Assembly (NCBI GenBank): GCA_036784855.1
Contig: JAZDSV010000001.1
Coordinates: 62,001 to 126,000 of the forward strand
Length of the DNA: 64,000 nt
Source of the DNA: Aphelidium insulamus
Lineage: Eukaryota; Aphelidiomycota; Aphelidea; Aphelidiaceae
Reading direction: 5' to 3'
A program made the position numbers and the translations under genes. Positions 10,221 to 23,586 of the stretch are shown here, piece by piece. Numbering within the stretch: position 1 is the first letter of the stretch; each line of letters opens with the position of its first letter. The notes under the pieces are model-generated. The model made no database searches. It saw nothing but the letters and a program-made list of their open reading frames with translations, and was not told the origin of the DNA.

Positions 10221-11148
10221 TCACTGCTTGCCGGGATCTGTGCCGCCGATTTCACGTCGATTGCCGTAGTAGATACCGGCACCGGTAGCACCGGTCTGAG
10301 TGGCCAGCACCGCGGCCTGAAAGCCGCTCTGCTGCGACGGAGTGTTGCTGTCTCCCGTGCCGATACGACTGTCCAGAATCTGGCGTCCCTGACCATAGTT
10401 CATACCGGCCTGTGTAGCTCCCGATTCCTGCGCCAACTTGGCCGCGTGGTAGCCCTACAACAAGTAAAGCAAGTATTCCAGTTGTATATGTACATGTGTG
10501 AATGATAAACACTACAAAAGGCACATACCGACTGCATGCTGGGCATGGCCTTGCCAGCGTTCAACTGCTCCTGACTGAATGACACCACATGCTTGTCCGC
10601 CAGTCGGGGACCCAGCACCGGCAAATCGGGGCGGGTCTTGGACGCGTGACGCGACACTGCAAACATGGCCTGCACCACCTGCAGCGGGTTCTTGTTCTCA
10701 AACAGGTCAATCGTCTGGAAGAGATCGTTGGCGGGGACGCCCAGCTTGCGTGCACCATCGAGAAATGCGTTGATATTCTCCATCTGTCGGCAATATAGAC
10801 ACACAAGTTAGAGGTCCATACGGCAGTACATGTGCGGCATATCACAGGGGTTAACGCGCCTGTTTGAACGGCATGGTAGACTCGTTGACCTTGCACGAAC
10901 CAGGTGCGATGCAGTTCAGCAGTCTATGCGTATGTATGTACGTCACACGATATAGCTATCTGGACATCAACTCACTTGGCCAAGATGACACCGTCACGCA
11001 GGGCCTCGTGAAAGTCGCGGCCACGAAACACGTCGGCGCCCAGCACGGCATTGATCCACTCGCGGGCCTCTCGCTCACGCACGGGATCATACTTGCCGGC
11101 CTGCTTGTCCGCCAGCTCCTTGTCCAGTCCGTACAGCGGTGTCTCCAT
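10221..11148 (-). CDS. Calponin / transgelin family actin-binding protein
   Basis: Actin-bundling protein of 241 residues. Exons are 11148-10976, 10923-10860, 10783-10529 and 10454-10221. A single type-3 calponin-homology domain covers about residues 22-140 (REWINAVLGADVFRGRDFHEALRDG, then MPFKQMENINAFLDGARKLG and FQTIDLFENKNPLQVVQ). Two calponin-like repeats follow: GATQAGMNYGQGRQI and GATGAGIYYGNRREI. Ascomycete Scp1-type proteins usually have fewer repeats; two is closer to holozoan or amoebozoan forms. The second intron (10784-10859) has to begin with GC to join FKQ to MENINAF in frame. It is convergent with HSP60. Confidence 0.9.
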
Positions 11149-11288
11149 ATGCGCACAAGTAAGTGTGTATCAAGTGTGTGTAATGTGCAATAGTGGCGAC
11201 CGGTGCTTTGTCCTTGCTCTTTACGAATTACAGCCACAGTTCCTAGTAACTACATAAAGCACAGCATAACACCGACTACAACAAAACA

Positions 11289-11320
<32 letters not shown>

Positions 11321-11331
11321 TCTCTTCGACT

Positions 11332-13204
11332 TTACTGCAATGAACTAGGGCGTCCGAGGAGAGAGACAGGCTGCTCCAGTTCGAAGCGGCCTATTCGCAC
11401 CAGGAAGCGCTCGCCGTGTGGATGTTCCAGCGTCCCCGGCTGGAACTCAAACGTGCCCTCCATGCTAACCGCGTAGTCGGGCCGGGGACCAATGTCTGAA
11501 GGGTCTGCGGAATTCGGTTGTGCTGGCCCGGCCATTTGTCTACCCTGCACAATGCTGCAGTAGCTGAATGTTGGAGTGGCGGCGCTCAGGCAGGGATTGT
11601 GCCCCACGACGCCTTCTCCGCGCACATTGTCCACATGTCCCGACTTGTAACTAGTTAATTTGTCAGACAGTTTAAACATACAAGATTATATTAAATACAC
11701 ACATGTGAATATGGATACTTCAATGCAGATATCAATGGTATGCAACAAACACAAAAAGCACATACTGTATGATCCAGTGGCGCCCAAAGAGCTGACATTC
11801 ATGTGGCGCACCGGCATCCTCGTGATACTTTAGTGTTATCCTGTAGGTCCACACTCCAGTCGCCGAGGCTGTCTCCAGATTGCACACGGATGCAGCACAC
11901 ACCTCGATTCCTACAATACTCAAGTCAACAGTGCACTGAGTGCGTCCCAGATTGATTGCCTATGTGCACATACCACGGGTGGTCACTGAACTGCTGTACG
12001 GGCCGACATTGCGGAAGATGGATATGGCCGACTCTGGCTGCACATCGTACTGTCCGCCTTCCAGCGCGTCCACATAGCCAGACAAAAATTCCGAGAATGT
12101 TCCTCGCAGCAGATAATTGCCATTAACTTCGTCCAACTCAATAACCTTGTTCAACAGGTGCTCGGTGTGCGCTCGCGCCTCTTCCATGCACTCTACCACC
12201 AGTGCCAAATACTTGCCACTATATAATATTATAAGTCAATAAGAACTATAATATAAATATCAACTACCTGCGAGGACACACGGCAAAGACTACAAATTTT
12301 ATACCAAATGTCGTCTCGGCCTTTAGATACTTGCTTGGGAGCAGAATGACGGACGTGTACTGCGCTACACAGACACATCATTTATATGGCACTATGTACT
12401 GTAATAAAGGAGACGCACAGTAGCACATGTACGAGCCAAACAGGCCAAGGTCGACGTGAGGCACCCGCGGCTTCTGACCGTCAAAGAAGTGGTACAGCAT
12501 CAGCAGCGGCTTCAGCCCGGCCGCCTGTCCATCCGTAAAAAAAATTCAGGCCCGTCAGCAGGATATTGTTGCAGTCCCAGCCGGTCTAGCGTGTCGCACA
12601 CCATATTCCGGAAGTCAGACTGGTGTCCCAGCTGGAATGCAAGCCGAGTCAGCGGCGAGTGTTCTTGCAGCCACGCCGCCAGCCGCATCATCAGCGATTT
12701 GACACGCGGGTACTCTTCGTGAAAGCCGCGGAATGCACAGTACCTGCAACAGCATCCAGTGAGCTACAGTACGTCTGCGGCAGCAACACCGACCACTCTT
12801 TGAATGCGTCGCGGGCGTGCCGAGTGCTGGTCTCATTGACGGGCCACTTGCTGAACATGTCCTTGCCGCGCTCACGGCAATTCTCTCGCTCCCCGCCAGC
12901 CCCACCCGGAGACTGTGGCGGCACCCAGTAGCGCACACACCAGCGAAGCCATAGTCGATGGTCGTGTGCCACTTGGCACCACTGGCGACACACCTGCGTG
13001 CCGTTGTCAGCATGTGTGGATGTATTTAACTGGAGATTGTGCACATGCCAGAGATATGGCGGCCAGGTGGGACAGGGACGGCAAGCGCTCAAATATCTGC
13101 ACCAGGACCTCTGTGGGCAGCTGCACGGCGCCGGCAGCGTTTTTAGTGACCATTTCGGTGATTGCGTGTGACAATTGACAAGTCGATGTGCCAATGGCCA
13201 TCAT
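11332..13204 (-). CDS. FBXO3-like F-box / ApaG-domain protein (possible frame break)
   Basis: Probable substrate receptor of an SCF ubiquitin ligase. Exon 1 (from 13204) has an F-box, LPTEVLVQIFERLPSLSHLAA, followed after a short intron by CQVAHDHRLWLRWCVRYW, as in FBXO3. The middle resembles the SUKH (SMI1/KNR4) domain: LMLYHFFDGQKPRVPHVD and GLFGSYMCY. The 3' exons carry an ApaG domain: GVWTYRITLKYHEDAG, RGEGVVGHNPCLS and SMEGTFEFQPGTL. The F-box/SUKH/ApaG order is specific to FBXO3. In the SUKH region the frame changes at a run of eight A (12537-12544, T on the coding strand); one more T would restore continuity, so a sequencing slip, an unrecognised intron or a real frameshift are all possible. 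Intermediate exon ends are approximate. Confidence 0.8.
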
Positions 13205-14155
13205 CCACAATACATATTAAATTATAGTTCAAGTCCTTCTTTGTCGCATAACGGCTACAGCGCTGGCTGGATGATGGAAAATGCTATGCATATGCTCAAA
13301 ATAGTTTGCACAAGTTCTATGGTGGGTACTTTTGCATTCTACACACTGATTTGCCCTCATTGAATTGACAGCAATTGACTTTCATTACTTGCCATGGAGC
13401 GCCCTACATATTTAAACGATTGCACTCCACAGTTCATATATAGCTAAGGGGCAATATCAGCAGCAAAGTATAACATCTCCCTTTAAGTGACAATTGAAAA
13501 ATCAGGACCTGCACTTGCTCAAACTTAATATACTGTTGCTATCATGAATCCCCTTAACGGTCAGAGCTACATACGCGGTCCTGAATTGCAAAGTGATGCA
13601 TCATTGAGCAACAGATACAAGATAATACTTGCCCAAAGTCAACTTCATACCGAGGCACTACACTGCCTGATATTACCTATGCTGTTGCTGTTTGGGTCGC
13701 CTCAGCTCCCGATATCTTCATGTGATACTGGTTGGACTGGTCGGGACATGTGAATATACTTTGGCGTCCATTGGAATACTAAATTGATGCAATTATAATC
13801 GAATGCATTACAGACTTGTGCGGTGATATCTACAGTACAGGAAAAGGGGCCAAGCCCTGCAGGTGTTGACAACTTCTCGGCTTCTGTCACCATACAGTGA
13901 GTGTGGCAGCGACTCTCATTCATTGTGGCACACGGGGCGGCTATGGCCTGGCCGCGCGGCAATAATTTGATCTACTTGAATACAGCATTTAACCAGGAAG
14001 AGGAACAAGTAAATATTTTAGCACAACATTCTGCCGATCCAGCGATTCCGCACCGCGCCCTGATACACTAAACCGACACAGAGCGGACACATACCGGGTA
14101 CTGGCCATATTGCATCACGCACACCTATTCCGCTGTACTCTAACATAGGCAGCAG
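13205..14155. other. Long intergenic stretch, no feature recognised
   Basis: About 950 bp between the divergent starts of the FBXO3-like gene and the coiled-coil gene. It is AT-richer than its surroundings. Open frames are short and resemble nothing I know, and I could not find tRNA, spliceosomal RNA or snoRNA landmarks. It presumably holds two promoters and 5' UTRs. Confidence 0.5.
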
Positions 14156-17100
14156 ATGGCTGGGGACCGCACTAGTCCCGACACCCCCGGCATGGATGGC
14201 CGCCTGTCCCGCCTGATTCGACAAGAGGAGGCACCCATGTCGCCGGCCGGCACGGTGGCCAACTCGTCGCTTCCCGTCAACTTGTTTGAACGGCATACAC
14301 AAGCAGATGATGACACCATGTTCACCCAGGACGGTGATGGCAGATTCAGGGAAGCACCAATGCCGGCTGCAAACCGACTTCAAGCTCACTCCAATGATAT
14401 TGACGCCCCGTCGCAAAACATTCTTGCCGGCGTCGACTATGCAGACTCGCCCAACTTGACGTCGGTGTCGCCCACATCTGCGCAGTGGGACGGCAGTGTG
14501 GAAGTGGCAGCCGCTGCTGGCATTGACGGCGACAATGTCTCATCAAACACTGTGCTGCACAACCTGGACGGCGCTGACGGCAGTTTCAAGAAGCAAATGA
14601 TGTCTGCTAACGACCGCACGCGCATGGATGACGATGTCGACACCGTTTTAGACTTGAAGCAGATTATAAGCTGCATGGAGGCCGATAAGGCTGCTGTTGA
14701 CCGCGAGTTGCTTGCCTATAAACAGCGCCTGGATGACAGCGAACATGCACGCAAGGCTGCAGACGATCGCCGTAAGAGGGAAGTGGCAGAATACGTGGCG
14801 CGCTCTGAGAGATATCGAGAAGAGTTACACAAGGCGCAAGAGCGCGTTGTCGGGTAATAGTTTGCTACACTGCTTGTTTTATCTACTCGATTTTTTAACA
14901 TTGCAGACTGGAGAATGAGTTGGCAGATGTGCGCCTGTCATACCAACACAGCCAGCACGAAGTGGCATCCTTGAAGGATCAGTTGCGCGTGGCCAATAGT
15001 GCCGTCAGAAAACCGGCAAGTTTCGTTTACTCCATGCGTCTTGCGCTTTTAATTCACTCTGTACAGGAGCATTCGTACGATGAAACGTTCGACACTGCGC
15101 AGTCGAGTATCAGCAGCGACACAAACAGCGACGACGAATTGAGTCCCGACGGAGTGCGCCATAACAGTCTGGTGACGATGATGAAGAACTTGTCGAGTTC
15201 CACAGCTGCAATGGCGGAGAAGGGTATCAATCGGCTGGATGCGCTGAATCATCAGTCTGCGTTGGGATCGCGATCCGCGGGCGCTTTGCCCGCATCGAAT
15301 CGTTCCGAGACTCTGAAACCAGGGCCGTTGTACAAAGGCGCGTTAAAGTCGGCACTGGCGAATTCTCAGGATCTTGTGGCGCGCCTGCAAAAGAGTTTGC
15401 ACGAACAACCTCGGTCTTCCACTCCCACCAGACAAACCTTGTTCTCGAACGCTTCTGCCGGCAACTTGCCCAACGGAGAGCTGGGCAGTTTTGAAATTGA
15501 TGCCAGTGCGATGCTGAACGATCCGATGAGCGAAATATTCACAACCATTGGTCGCATAAGCGCCGAGCTGGCGGCGAACATGGAGCGCGCTCAACAAGCC
15601 GAGACGGTCTTTGAACAAGTTTTGAATGACCAGAAGCAAGAGATTGCGACGTTGGAGCAGCAGCTGGAAGTTTTGCGATGCGAAAAGGAGCTTGCTACCA
15701 AGGTACATTGCAGGTTATTGTAACATTTTCTGATCTTTAGGCGAGTGAGCGCAATATCACTGACGGTGCCCACGTTGATGTTCCGGCCCTTGAACGGCAA
15801 GTTACAGAATTGAAGAAGGAGCTCGCCAAATTGCAGCAAGAGCTTCAGGACTCGCGGGACGCCAAAAAAGAACTACAGCGGTATTGCGATGACTTGAAGC
15901 GCAGCGGCGGTCAGATGCGTCACAGTAGCTTGATTCCTGTTTTTGCCGCTGCCACAAACCACACTACTTCGCCATTATCTCCTGCTCCATCTACCAACGA
16001 CGGCTCAGCCGAGATAGCGCGCTTACGTGCAGACATTGAACTTCTCTGCGGGGAAAAATCGGATCTGGCTGCAAAATTAGACGATGCATTGAAGCGCGAT
16101 GCCGTGCTACAAGCTTCCGAATCTCATTTGAAAGAAATGGTCGATAAGGCGCGTGTTGTGGTTGCAGAGAGAGATGCTGCAGCGTCTACAATGCAGGCGA
16201 GTATCACCGAATTGAAGGCTGTTCACGCGCGAACCCAGATTCAACTGAGCAAACTGGGCAATGAATTGGAAGCTGCGCGCAGTGAGCTTGGATCACTGAA
16301 GGCAAAAGATATTGCTAATCGGCAAGCTAACAGCCGACTGGAACGCGAGGCGACCCAACTCAACGCCCAAATAGTCGCGCTAAATGAAGAGTGTGTTCGC
16401 GCTGTACACGATGCAAACGCAGTTAGACAACTCTTATCCGAGCGCGAGACTGAACTCGCGAACGTAAAGTCGGAATCCATAAGTGTTACCGAGGAGGTCA
16501 AGACTCTCCGATCCAAAATTGCGCAACTTACGGGCGAAAACAAGCGGCTATTGATGACGGCATCGCAAGCCACCACCGATGCAAAGCAGAATTCTGCAAA
16601 GGAATCCATAGTCCAGCAGCTAACTGCGGAATTAAATGTACAAAAGGTGGAGTTTGAGAATGCTATCGCAGAGCTCAGCGAGAGATTGAGCGGCCACGAT
16701 CATGCGTCATCGGAAAAAGTTAAGATGATCAATAGTCTGACCGTACGGTTAGAGGATATTCAAAAGCGGAAAAATCAGGGCGAGCAGCTTCTGCGCGCTG
16801 CAAAGTCTGACAAGGCTCGCGTGGAGCGTGAATTGGAAAGTGTCCGCTCACGTGCGGAATCACTTCGATCACAGCTGGAACTGGCCACGACGGAATTGGG
16901 TCAACAAATTCAAAGTCTGACGTCCACTAACAGTCAGCTTGAAGCCGATGTCGCTGAAAAAGAAAAGCAGCTCCTTGCGATTGAAAAGCGTCGCGCCGAA
17001 CTAGAATCTAAATGCCGCATGAACGCTGTCACAATCGATAGGTTGAAAGATGAGCTCAGTCGAAAGAGGGACAATTCCATGCGAGACATTAATACGGAAT

Positions 17101-20100
17101 TGCAAACTGCTTTGGCCGAGAATGTCCGCCTTCAAGCCGAGCTGAATGGTATTCAGCAAGCATTAGTGGAGGTGAGGGCGGAACGCGAGCTGGCACTCAA
17201 AAGTCAGCAGCAGCTGCTAGACGATGTGATGTCCAAGGAAAATGAAATCACTTCGCTAATCAACGATCGGGACGACCTTTCTTCACAAATTCAGTCGGCA
17301 CAGACCGAAATTTCGTCATTGCGCAAACAGCTTGAAAGCAAAACAGACCTGCTCAGTGCCGAAAAAAGCGCTTTGGCGGAACTTCGTCAAGAAAAGAAAT
17401 GTTTGAAACAAAATCTCGAGGCGCTCGACAACTCGTGTAGCAAATACCGCGAGATGCACGCCAAAGTGGCCGAGCGGCTATCGGCTCTTGAAGCCCTGCA
17501 CGACAAAGTGTCTCTTAAAGTAGAGGAAGTTTTGGCCGCCGTGCAGAACGGGCATATTGAACGCAACTCGAAACTTTCCGAATTAGGAATCGGCCTTTCC
17601 GCAGCCAGGTCTCGTCTTGAAGCTGTTGATGGCGCACTCCAGGCAGACATGGATACAATGAGTGAAGTCGTTGCTGAGCGCGATAATTTGAAACAAAAGG
17701 TCTCGGGGTTGGAAGAGGCATTGAGATCTAGGGATCTACGTTTGACGAATGTTAAAGCACGAATGGGTAGCTTGGCGCAGGAAAAAACGAAGCATCTGCT
17801 CAACTCCCCGATAAAGTCTAAATTAAAGTTCAGCTTGGATCTGAAACAGGAGGCCGATTCTAATGAAGCTGATCTGATGGAAAAAGTCCACAAACTCGAT
17901 CAGACTCAGCTCAATGACTTTAAGCGGCAGATTGAAGAGTTGCAAAATGAAAAGCTTTCTTTCCAGGAGTCGATCGCCGAGTTACAAATCAAACATGTTG
18001 AGACTATCGGAGCGCTTGAGCGGAAAGCAGAGTATTTAGAATCAGAGTTGTACAACCACCAACTTGAAGCCCACCGAATGGAATCCGACCTCCAGAAACA
18101 ATCTGAAGTGCACAGTAAAATGCTCCGCAATGTCGACGCTTACAGCAAAGAACTCCACACGTTGCAGAATGCGATGGCGGCAAAACATCGCCAAATGACG
18201 GATCTTCAATCTACAATCAGTGATCTCAAGTTGAAGAATTTGGAAATGGAATCAACTGTTACGAACTTGAAGCTTCAGCTACAGAGCAGCCATTCCTCTG
18301 CCGAGGAAATGCGACACAAGCACGAAACAGCCCTTGACAGCTTGGCGAGTGAACAGCGGCAACGAGATGCTGCTATTGAAGGTCTTCGAGCTGAGCTTAA
18401 ACAAGCGCAGCAATTGTTGGAGAGCTCAAAAGCTGCCTCCGCTGAAAACGCCGCACAATTTACGACAACCGTGGCGCAGCTCGTGGCGCAGCAAGAAGAA
18501 AACGAGGCACAGAAGGCGATTATTCGCGATCTGGAATCACGTTTAGAGACAAAATCGTCGGAGTTTCAGAATCTTGAGCAAAAAATGAAGCAGCTAGTAA
18601 ACGAGTCGGAAGCCACAATGTTGAACTTGCGAGCTGACGTTGAGGCTGCGCGGGAAGCGAACGATTCACTTAAGTCCGAGTTGGCGAATGTAACGAGCCG
18701 AATCGACTCGTGTCAAGCTGCTTGCGATGCCGCGCTTGTGAAAAAGGATCAGTTGGTAAATGATAAAGATACGGAGTTGACATCGGTTCGGAAGAAAGTA
18801 TCCGAGCTGACTTCTGAACTCGATACCAGCAAAGCCGTTGTTGACGAGCACATCAAAACACAAATTAAGCTGAGAGCCGAAATCGATGAATTGAAACAAG
18901 CTCAAACAACAAAGAATGCGGATAATAGTAAGCTGGAGGAACAATTACGGGGTCTGCACTCGCACGTAGTTGCTGATGGTGCCGCTCTCACGGAAATGAC
19001 CAAGCAGCTAGCTGACCGTGACAGCGAACTGGCCGCGGCCAGACGAGAGTCGGAAGAAGTCGTCAAAAGATTGGAAGCAGATCACAGCACAAATATTGAT
19101 ATACTGCACTCCAAGGCACTTGAAAATAGCGAAAAACTCCGTGATGAAATCGCGGCGCTAAAGAAAGCTTCCGATCAGCAAATTGGCTCTTTGCTGGAAG
19201 AACGCAAATCCCGCGAGTCCGAACTGGCAACGCTTCGTAGCAAATTAGATGGATCGAACTTAGACTTGCAGCAGTCTCTCGCGCAACAAGTCCAGCTAAA
19301 AGAGCATTTGCGCCAGATGGACATGAAGAATCGGGACCTTGAGGAACGCTTATCGGCTGCTGGCCAGCAGCAGCGATCGTTACTGATTGAGTTGGAGACG
19401 AAATCATCCGAGATCAATCGATTGCAGTCTGCGATGGCGGTCAAAGAGCAGGAATTAAATCAGCTCTCCGCTGTCCTGTCTGAGCTGGAAGTTTCCGCTG
19501 CGAATTTCAAAGACAGAGCTGAATACCTGCAGTCAGAGGTATGTGTCAACTATTTGTAGCTATATTAACGTCCTAGATTGATCGCGAGAAAGGCGTTGCC
19601 GAGCAAGTAAAGTTGCAGCTTTCTGAACTAGCCTCTCACGTCGGAGCTACAAGTAGCGAAACCACTGAAGCCATGATACAAGCTTTGAAAAAAGCTATCG
19701 ACGTTAAGCTACAAGAACTCGAGGCTGTAAAGAAAGGCGAGGCCGACCTGCAAATTGCTCTGGACGAAGCAACATCGAAGGCTAAATTGATGGAGAACGA
19801 AACTGCCCGGCTGCGAGAAGATGTCGATCGCTTAACATCTCAAGCGGAAGAGAAGCGTAAATTAATAGCATCACTAGAAAAGTCCAAGCGCAACTACAAA
19901 AATTCGGTGTCGGAGCAGGAGGTGGCACTGCAAGCCAAAGTGGCCGAAGTTGATGATTGTCGCCGCGAAATGAACGCGCTCAGTGATATGATGACCGGCA
20001 CGACATTACCGCTGAAAAAGCGAATTCAGGAGCTGTCGGCACAAGTGGCGGTTCTCGAATCGGAAAATGGAGAGCTAGCCACTAGAGCCGACAGCTTGTC

Positions 20101-21519
20101 TCGCGAAGTTGAATCTAAAGCAGGCGCTCTTGCTGCTGCAAACGCTGACATGACCTCGGCGGAATTGGCGCGACTTTCACTAGAGCAGAATAATTCGGAA
20201 CTTGCGTCGAAGTGCCAGCAATTACTCGCCGAGTTGGATCAAGTCAAAAATTCGCTCTTGCTGAAGGAAGGCGAGACATCCATATTGCAGGTTCAGTACC
20301 GCGATATTTTGCACAAGCATAATGTGTCGAGCGATGAGAATGCAGCGTTGAAAACCACCATCGAAGATTTGGAGCGACGCTCTAATGACGCTGTCACGAA
20401 TTTGAAAAGCGAGCTTTCTCAGATCACTCGACAGTACGAGCAGTACGAGAGCATGAAGCGGGAGCTTCAGCATACAAACGACGAACTACGCGACGCACTT
20501 GGTTCCGCCGAGGACAAGCATGCAAAACTCCAGGACAAGATCGTGCACCTGGAATCGAATCAGCAGAAGCTAATTTTGGAGAATGAGAGTGCTGCCAGTC
20601 GCTTGAAGCATCTTGAAGTCGCGCTGGCGCACAAGAATGAAACGATTGCCGATCTTCAGATGCAGCAAACTGTGGGTCATCATTCGTTGCGAGTCGCTGA
20701 CGAAGAGAAGCTGGCCAAATTCCACGAGCAGCTTGATCAATCCGAACGGTTGAGAACGCGGCTCGAAAAGGTAAATTATGTACCATTTTAGTATCAGATT
20801 GTCTAACGGAATATGCAGTATCTGAACAAGTTGCAAAAGGACAAGGCAGCACTGCAGCAGCAATGCGCCAAGCTTCAGAACGATCTCGAAAGCGAGAAAC
20901 AACGCGCCGACCAGCTGCAAGCGCGAGCAACCGAAAATGATGACGAAGCGCAGTTTATCCTGAAGCAGCTGGGTGATGCGGCACACGTTCTCAAATGCGA
21001 AAATCAGAGCTTCATTGCTTCGTCGTTCGCAAGAGCTGAAACCGCGCCCGCCGTACCGCGCAATCACAACCGACGCGAATCCGAGGTGGAGCGATCGCTG
21101 CGCGAAAACAATGAGGAGCTTGAGAAGAACATTGACCAGATTGTCTCTCGTTCACTCTCGGAAGTGGCAGCACGCCCTGCTCCCGTCCTCGTCACATCCA
21201 GTGGAAAGGTATTTTTTGTGCCGTATTGTTGACTTCCCTGTAATGAAACTGAAAGGTTGATCCTAAAATGGAGGCTCTGGTGCAGTCGCTGTCGCATGTC
21301 CCGCTGGCAGACGTAGTGGTTCAGTACGAGACCAAGCTGCAGACGCTGCACAGTTTACTGGAGCGCGGAGAACAGGCGTTAAAGAAAGGGGTTGATATGG
21401 TATTGAAGAAGGAACAGCGCAAACGTTCAGCACACAACAGCAAGAAACTACTAGGTCGACAAAAGCCACCATCAGAGAAGGAGAATCACACTCGCGCGCC
21501 GGCCACCCACAACGTTTAG
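14156..21519 (+). CDS. Very large coiled-coil protein, function unknown
   Basis: A protein of about 2,362 residues. Exons are 14156-14853, 14907-15015, 15067-15702, 15741-19538, 19577-20770, 20819-21208 and 21256-21519; introns are 38-54 nt and all frames join cleanly. After a disordered acidic N-terminal region (about 170 residues) nearly everything is heptad-patterned coiled coil rich in Glu, Lys, Leu, Ala and Gln, broken by a Ser-rich segment (SSISSDTNSDDELSPDG). Near the C-terminus is a non-coiled stretch (about LVQSLSHVPLADVVVQYETK) before a basic tail. Size and pattern fit a tether or scaffold such as a golgin or a centrosome/spindle protein, but no diagnostic GRIP, GRAB, motor or membrane segment is visible, so I give no function. 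The 15016-15066 intron is GC-AG, 51 nt and free of stops, so it could also be retained. Confidence 0.85.
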
Positions 21520-21873
21520 TAATATTTTGGAGTATTTTGATATTTACAGTTTTGTCGAGTTGGAATAAAATAGTTTTGCGTCTCACGTATTAGGAGAATT
21601 TGTGTCCAGTATGTTAGGTCCCATGAGACACTCACTTGAAGGCAGTTTAGACTTGTCTTAGGCCCAAACTTGCAATACGAAGAACGATGTATTAATGCAT
21701 ATCACTTAAATATACTTTTTTTTTACTTTGAAACGGAGCTTTATTAAAGTCAATTACTGCCGCACGGCCAGTGCCATAGCCGTCTCATATACATCTGCTA
21801 TACATAGCCGTCTTAAGTATACAGTTGCGTCCAATTCAATCACAAACAGCTCTGTGCCGAAACAGAAGCAAAA
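21520..21873. other. Intergenic region before RPN10
   Basis: 354 bp holding the 3' end of the coiled-coil gene and the RPN10 promoter. A T-run lies at about 21714-21724. I see no other element. Confidence 0.4.
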
Positions 21874-23378
21874 ATGGTGCTGGAGGCAACGATGCTCGTG
21901 TAAGCCGCCGCAGCTGTGCACATTCACCTCCGTGCTCACACTCTTCTATGCACACTGCACAGTCTGGACAACTCGGAGTGGATGCGCAATGGAGACTTTG
22001 TGCCGTCCCGGCTCTCGGCGCAGAATGACGCCTGCACCATGCTCTTCTCCGCCAAGACCCAGTCCAACCCCGAGAACACGGTCGGGCTGATGACCATGTC
22101 GGGCAAGATGCCCGAGGTGCGTGTGACGCCCACCAATGATCTGGGCAAGATCCTGTCGGCCATCCACGATGTGGCGCTCTCGGGCGGCGCCCACTTTTCT
22201 ACCGGTGTTCAAGTGGCGCAGGTGTGTGTGTGTGTGTGAGCATGCAGATTGCGTGCTAATGTTGCTGCTATCATTTACTTTACAAGCGCAAGTGCTGACC
22301 ACGCATCGCAGCTGGCTCTCAAGCACCGCATGAACAAGAACCAGGCGCAGCGAATTGTTGTGTTTGTCGGCAGTCCCGTCAGCGAGGCCGAAGCGGACCT
22401 GGTCAAGCTGGGCAAGAAGCTGAAGAAGAACAATGTTGCGGTGGATGTGATTAATTTTGGCGAGGAGGCGGCCAATACTGCCAAGCTGCAGGCATTCATC
22501 GAAGCTGTCAACAGCAGTGACAATAGGTGAGCGCCGACGCTAACTTTGTTGATGTAACATTTTCTAGCCATTTGGTGAGCGTGGCTCCTGGTCCGCACAT
22601 CCTAAGGTAGTGATAATGGTATAGTTGAAGTGTCACGATTAATATTCTAATCCGCAGTGACATACTCATATCTTCGCCCATAATTGCGGGCGCGGACGGA
22701 CCACCACCTGGATTTGCTGGAGGCTCTGGCGGTGCTGGCTTTGAGTTCGGCATTGATCCTAATCTGGATCCGGAGCTGGCACTGGTGCGTATCAATGTGT
22801 ACATATTGTTATAGATGTTTTTAATGACGATGGCTGCCAGGCACTCCGCATATCGCTGGAAGAAGAACAGGCCCGGCAGGGAGCAGCTTCTGGCTCCGCT
22901 GCCGCTGCTGCCAGTACCGTCGCCGAACCGATGAAGGTTGACGGAGGCGCCGAGATGTCGGAGGAGGACAAGATGTTGGCACAAGCAATCGCCATGTCCA
23001 TGCCCGCTGTATGTGATCACACCATATTACTTGTCTTTGTTGTTTATATTTTTTTCTAAATTTGCGCAGGGTGCAGATGGAGATGTTCAGATGAGCGGAG
23101 AAGATGACGAGATAGCACGGGCCATTCAAATGTCGATGGAAGAAAACAACAATGCTGCAGCGGTATGTGCATTGTATACTGATGATCACTATTGACGTAA
23201 CTGACATTTTTCGTAGCAAGCGCCAACCGACGCCAAGTTTGTAGAGTCGGTGGTGTCGTCACTACCCGGCGTAGACCCCAATGATCCGCGGTTCAAGCAG
23301 CAGTCGGGACAGTCGCCGGACAAGAAGGCGCCTCCCTCATCCTCAAAGTCATCATCTCCGGAGAAGAAGAAGAAGTGA
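21874..23378 (+). CDS. RPN10: 26S proteasome ubiquitin receptor RPN10 / PSMD4
   Basis: Regulatory-particle subunit that binds polyubiquitin. Eight exons: 21874-21899, 21963-22221, 22312-22526, 22569-22607, 22658-22784, 22841-23008, 23070-23162 and 23217-23378; 362 residues. The VWA domain opens MVLEATMLVLDNSEWMRNGD and includes SNPENTVGLMTMSG and VVFVGSPVSEAEADLVKLGK. Then come the linker ELALALRISLEEE (first ubiquitin-interacting motif), a second candidate (KMLAQAIAMSM) and a third (DEIARAIQMSMEE). The C-terminal SSLPGVDPNDPRF matches metazoan PSMD4 and is absent from short yeast Rpn10. The acceptor after the first intron gives MLVLDNSE only with donor GTAAGC at 21900. Confidence 0.95.
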
Positions 23379-23586
23379 TGATGCCAGAGACATAGTGTCA
23401 TGTACCACAATATACTTTGCTTGCGTACTGATTATGCGCATATTATTTGCACGTCATTGATGCAAATATTGCTACTGCCACACAGTGATGACAGCCGGGG
23501 ACACAACTGAGCCAACCTGAACCCAACCTGAACCCAAATTGATTGAAAAAGTTTTTCACGGCCGCACAGCCAACCACGTCGCCAAC

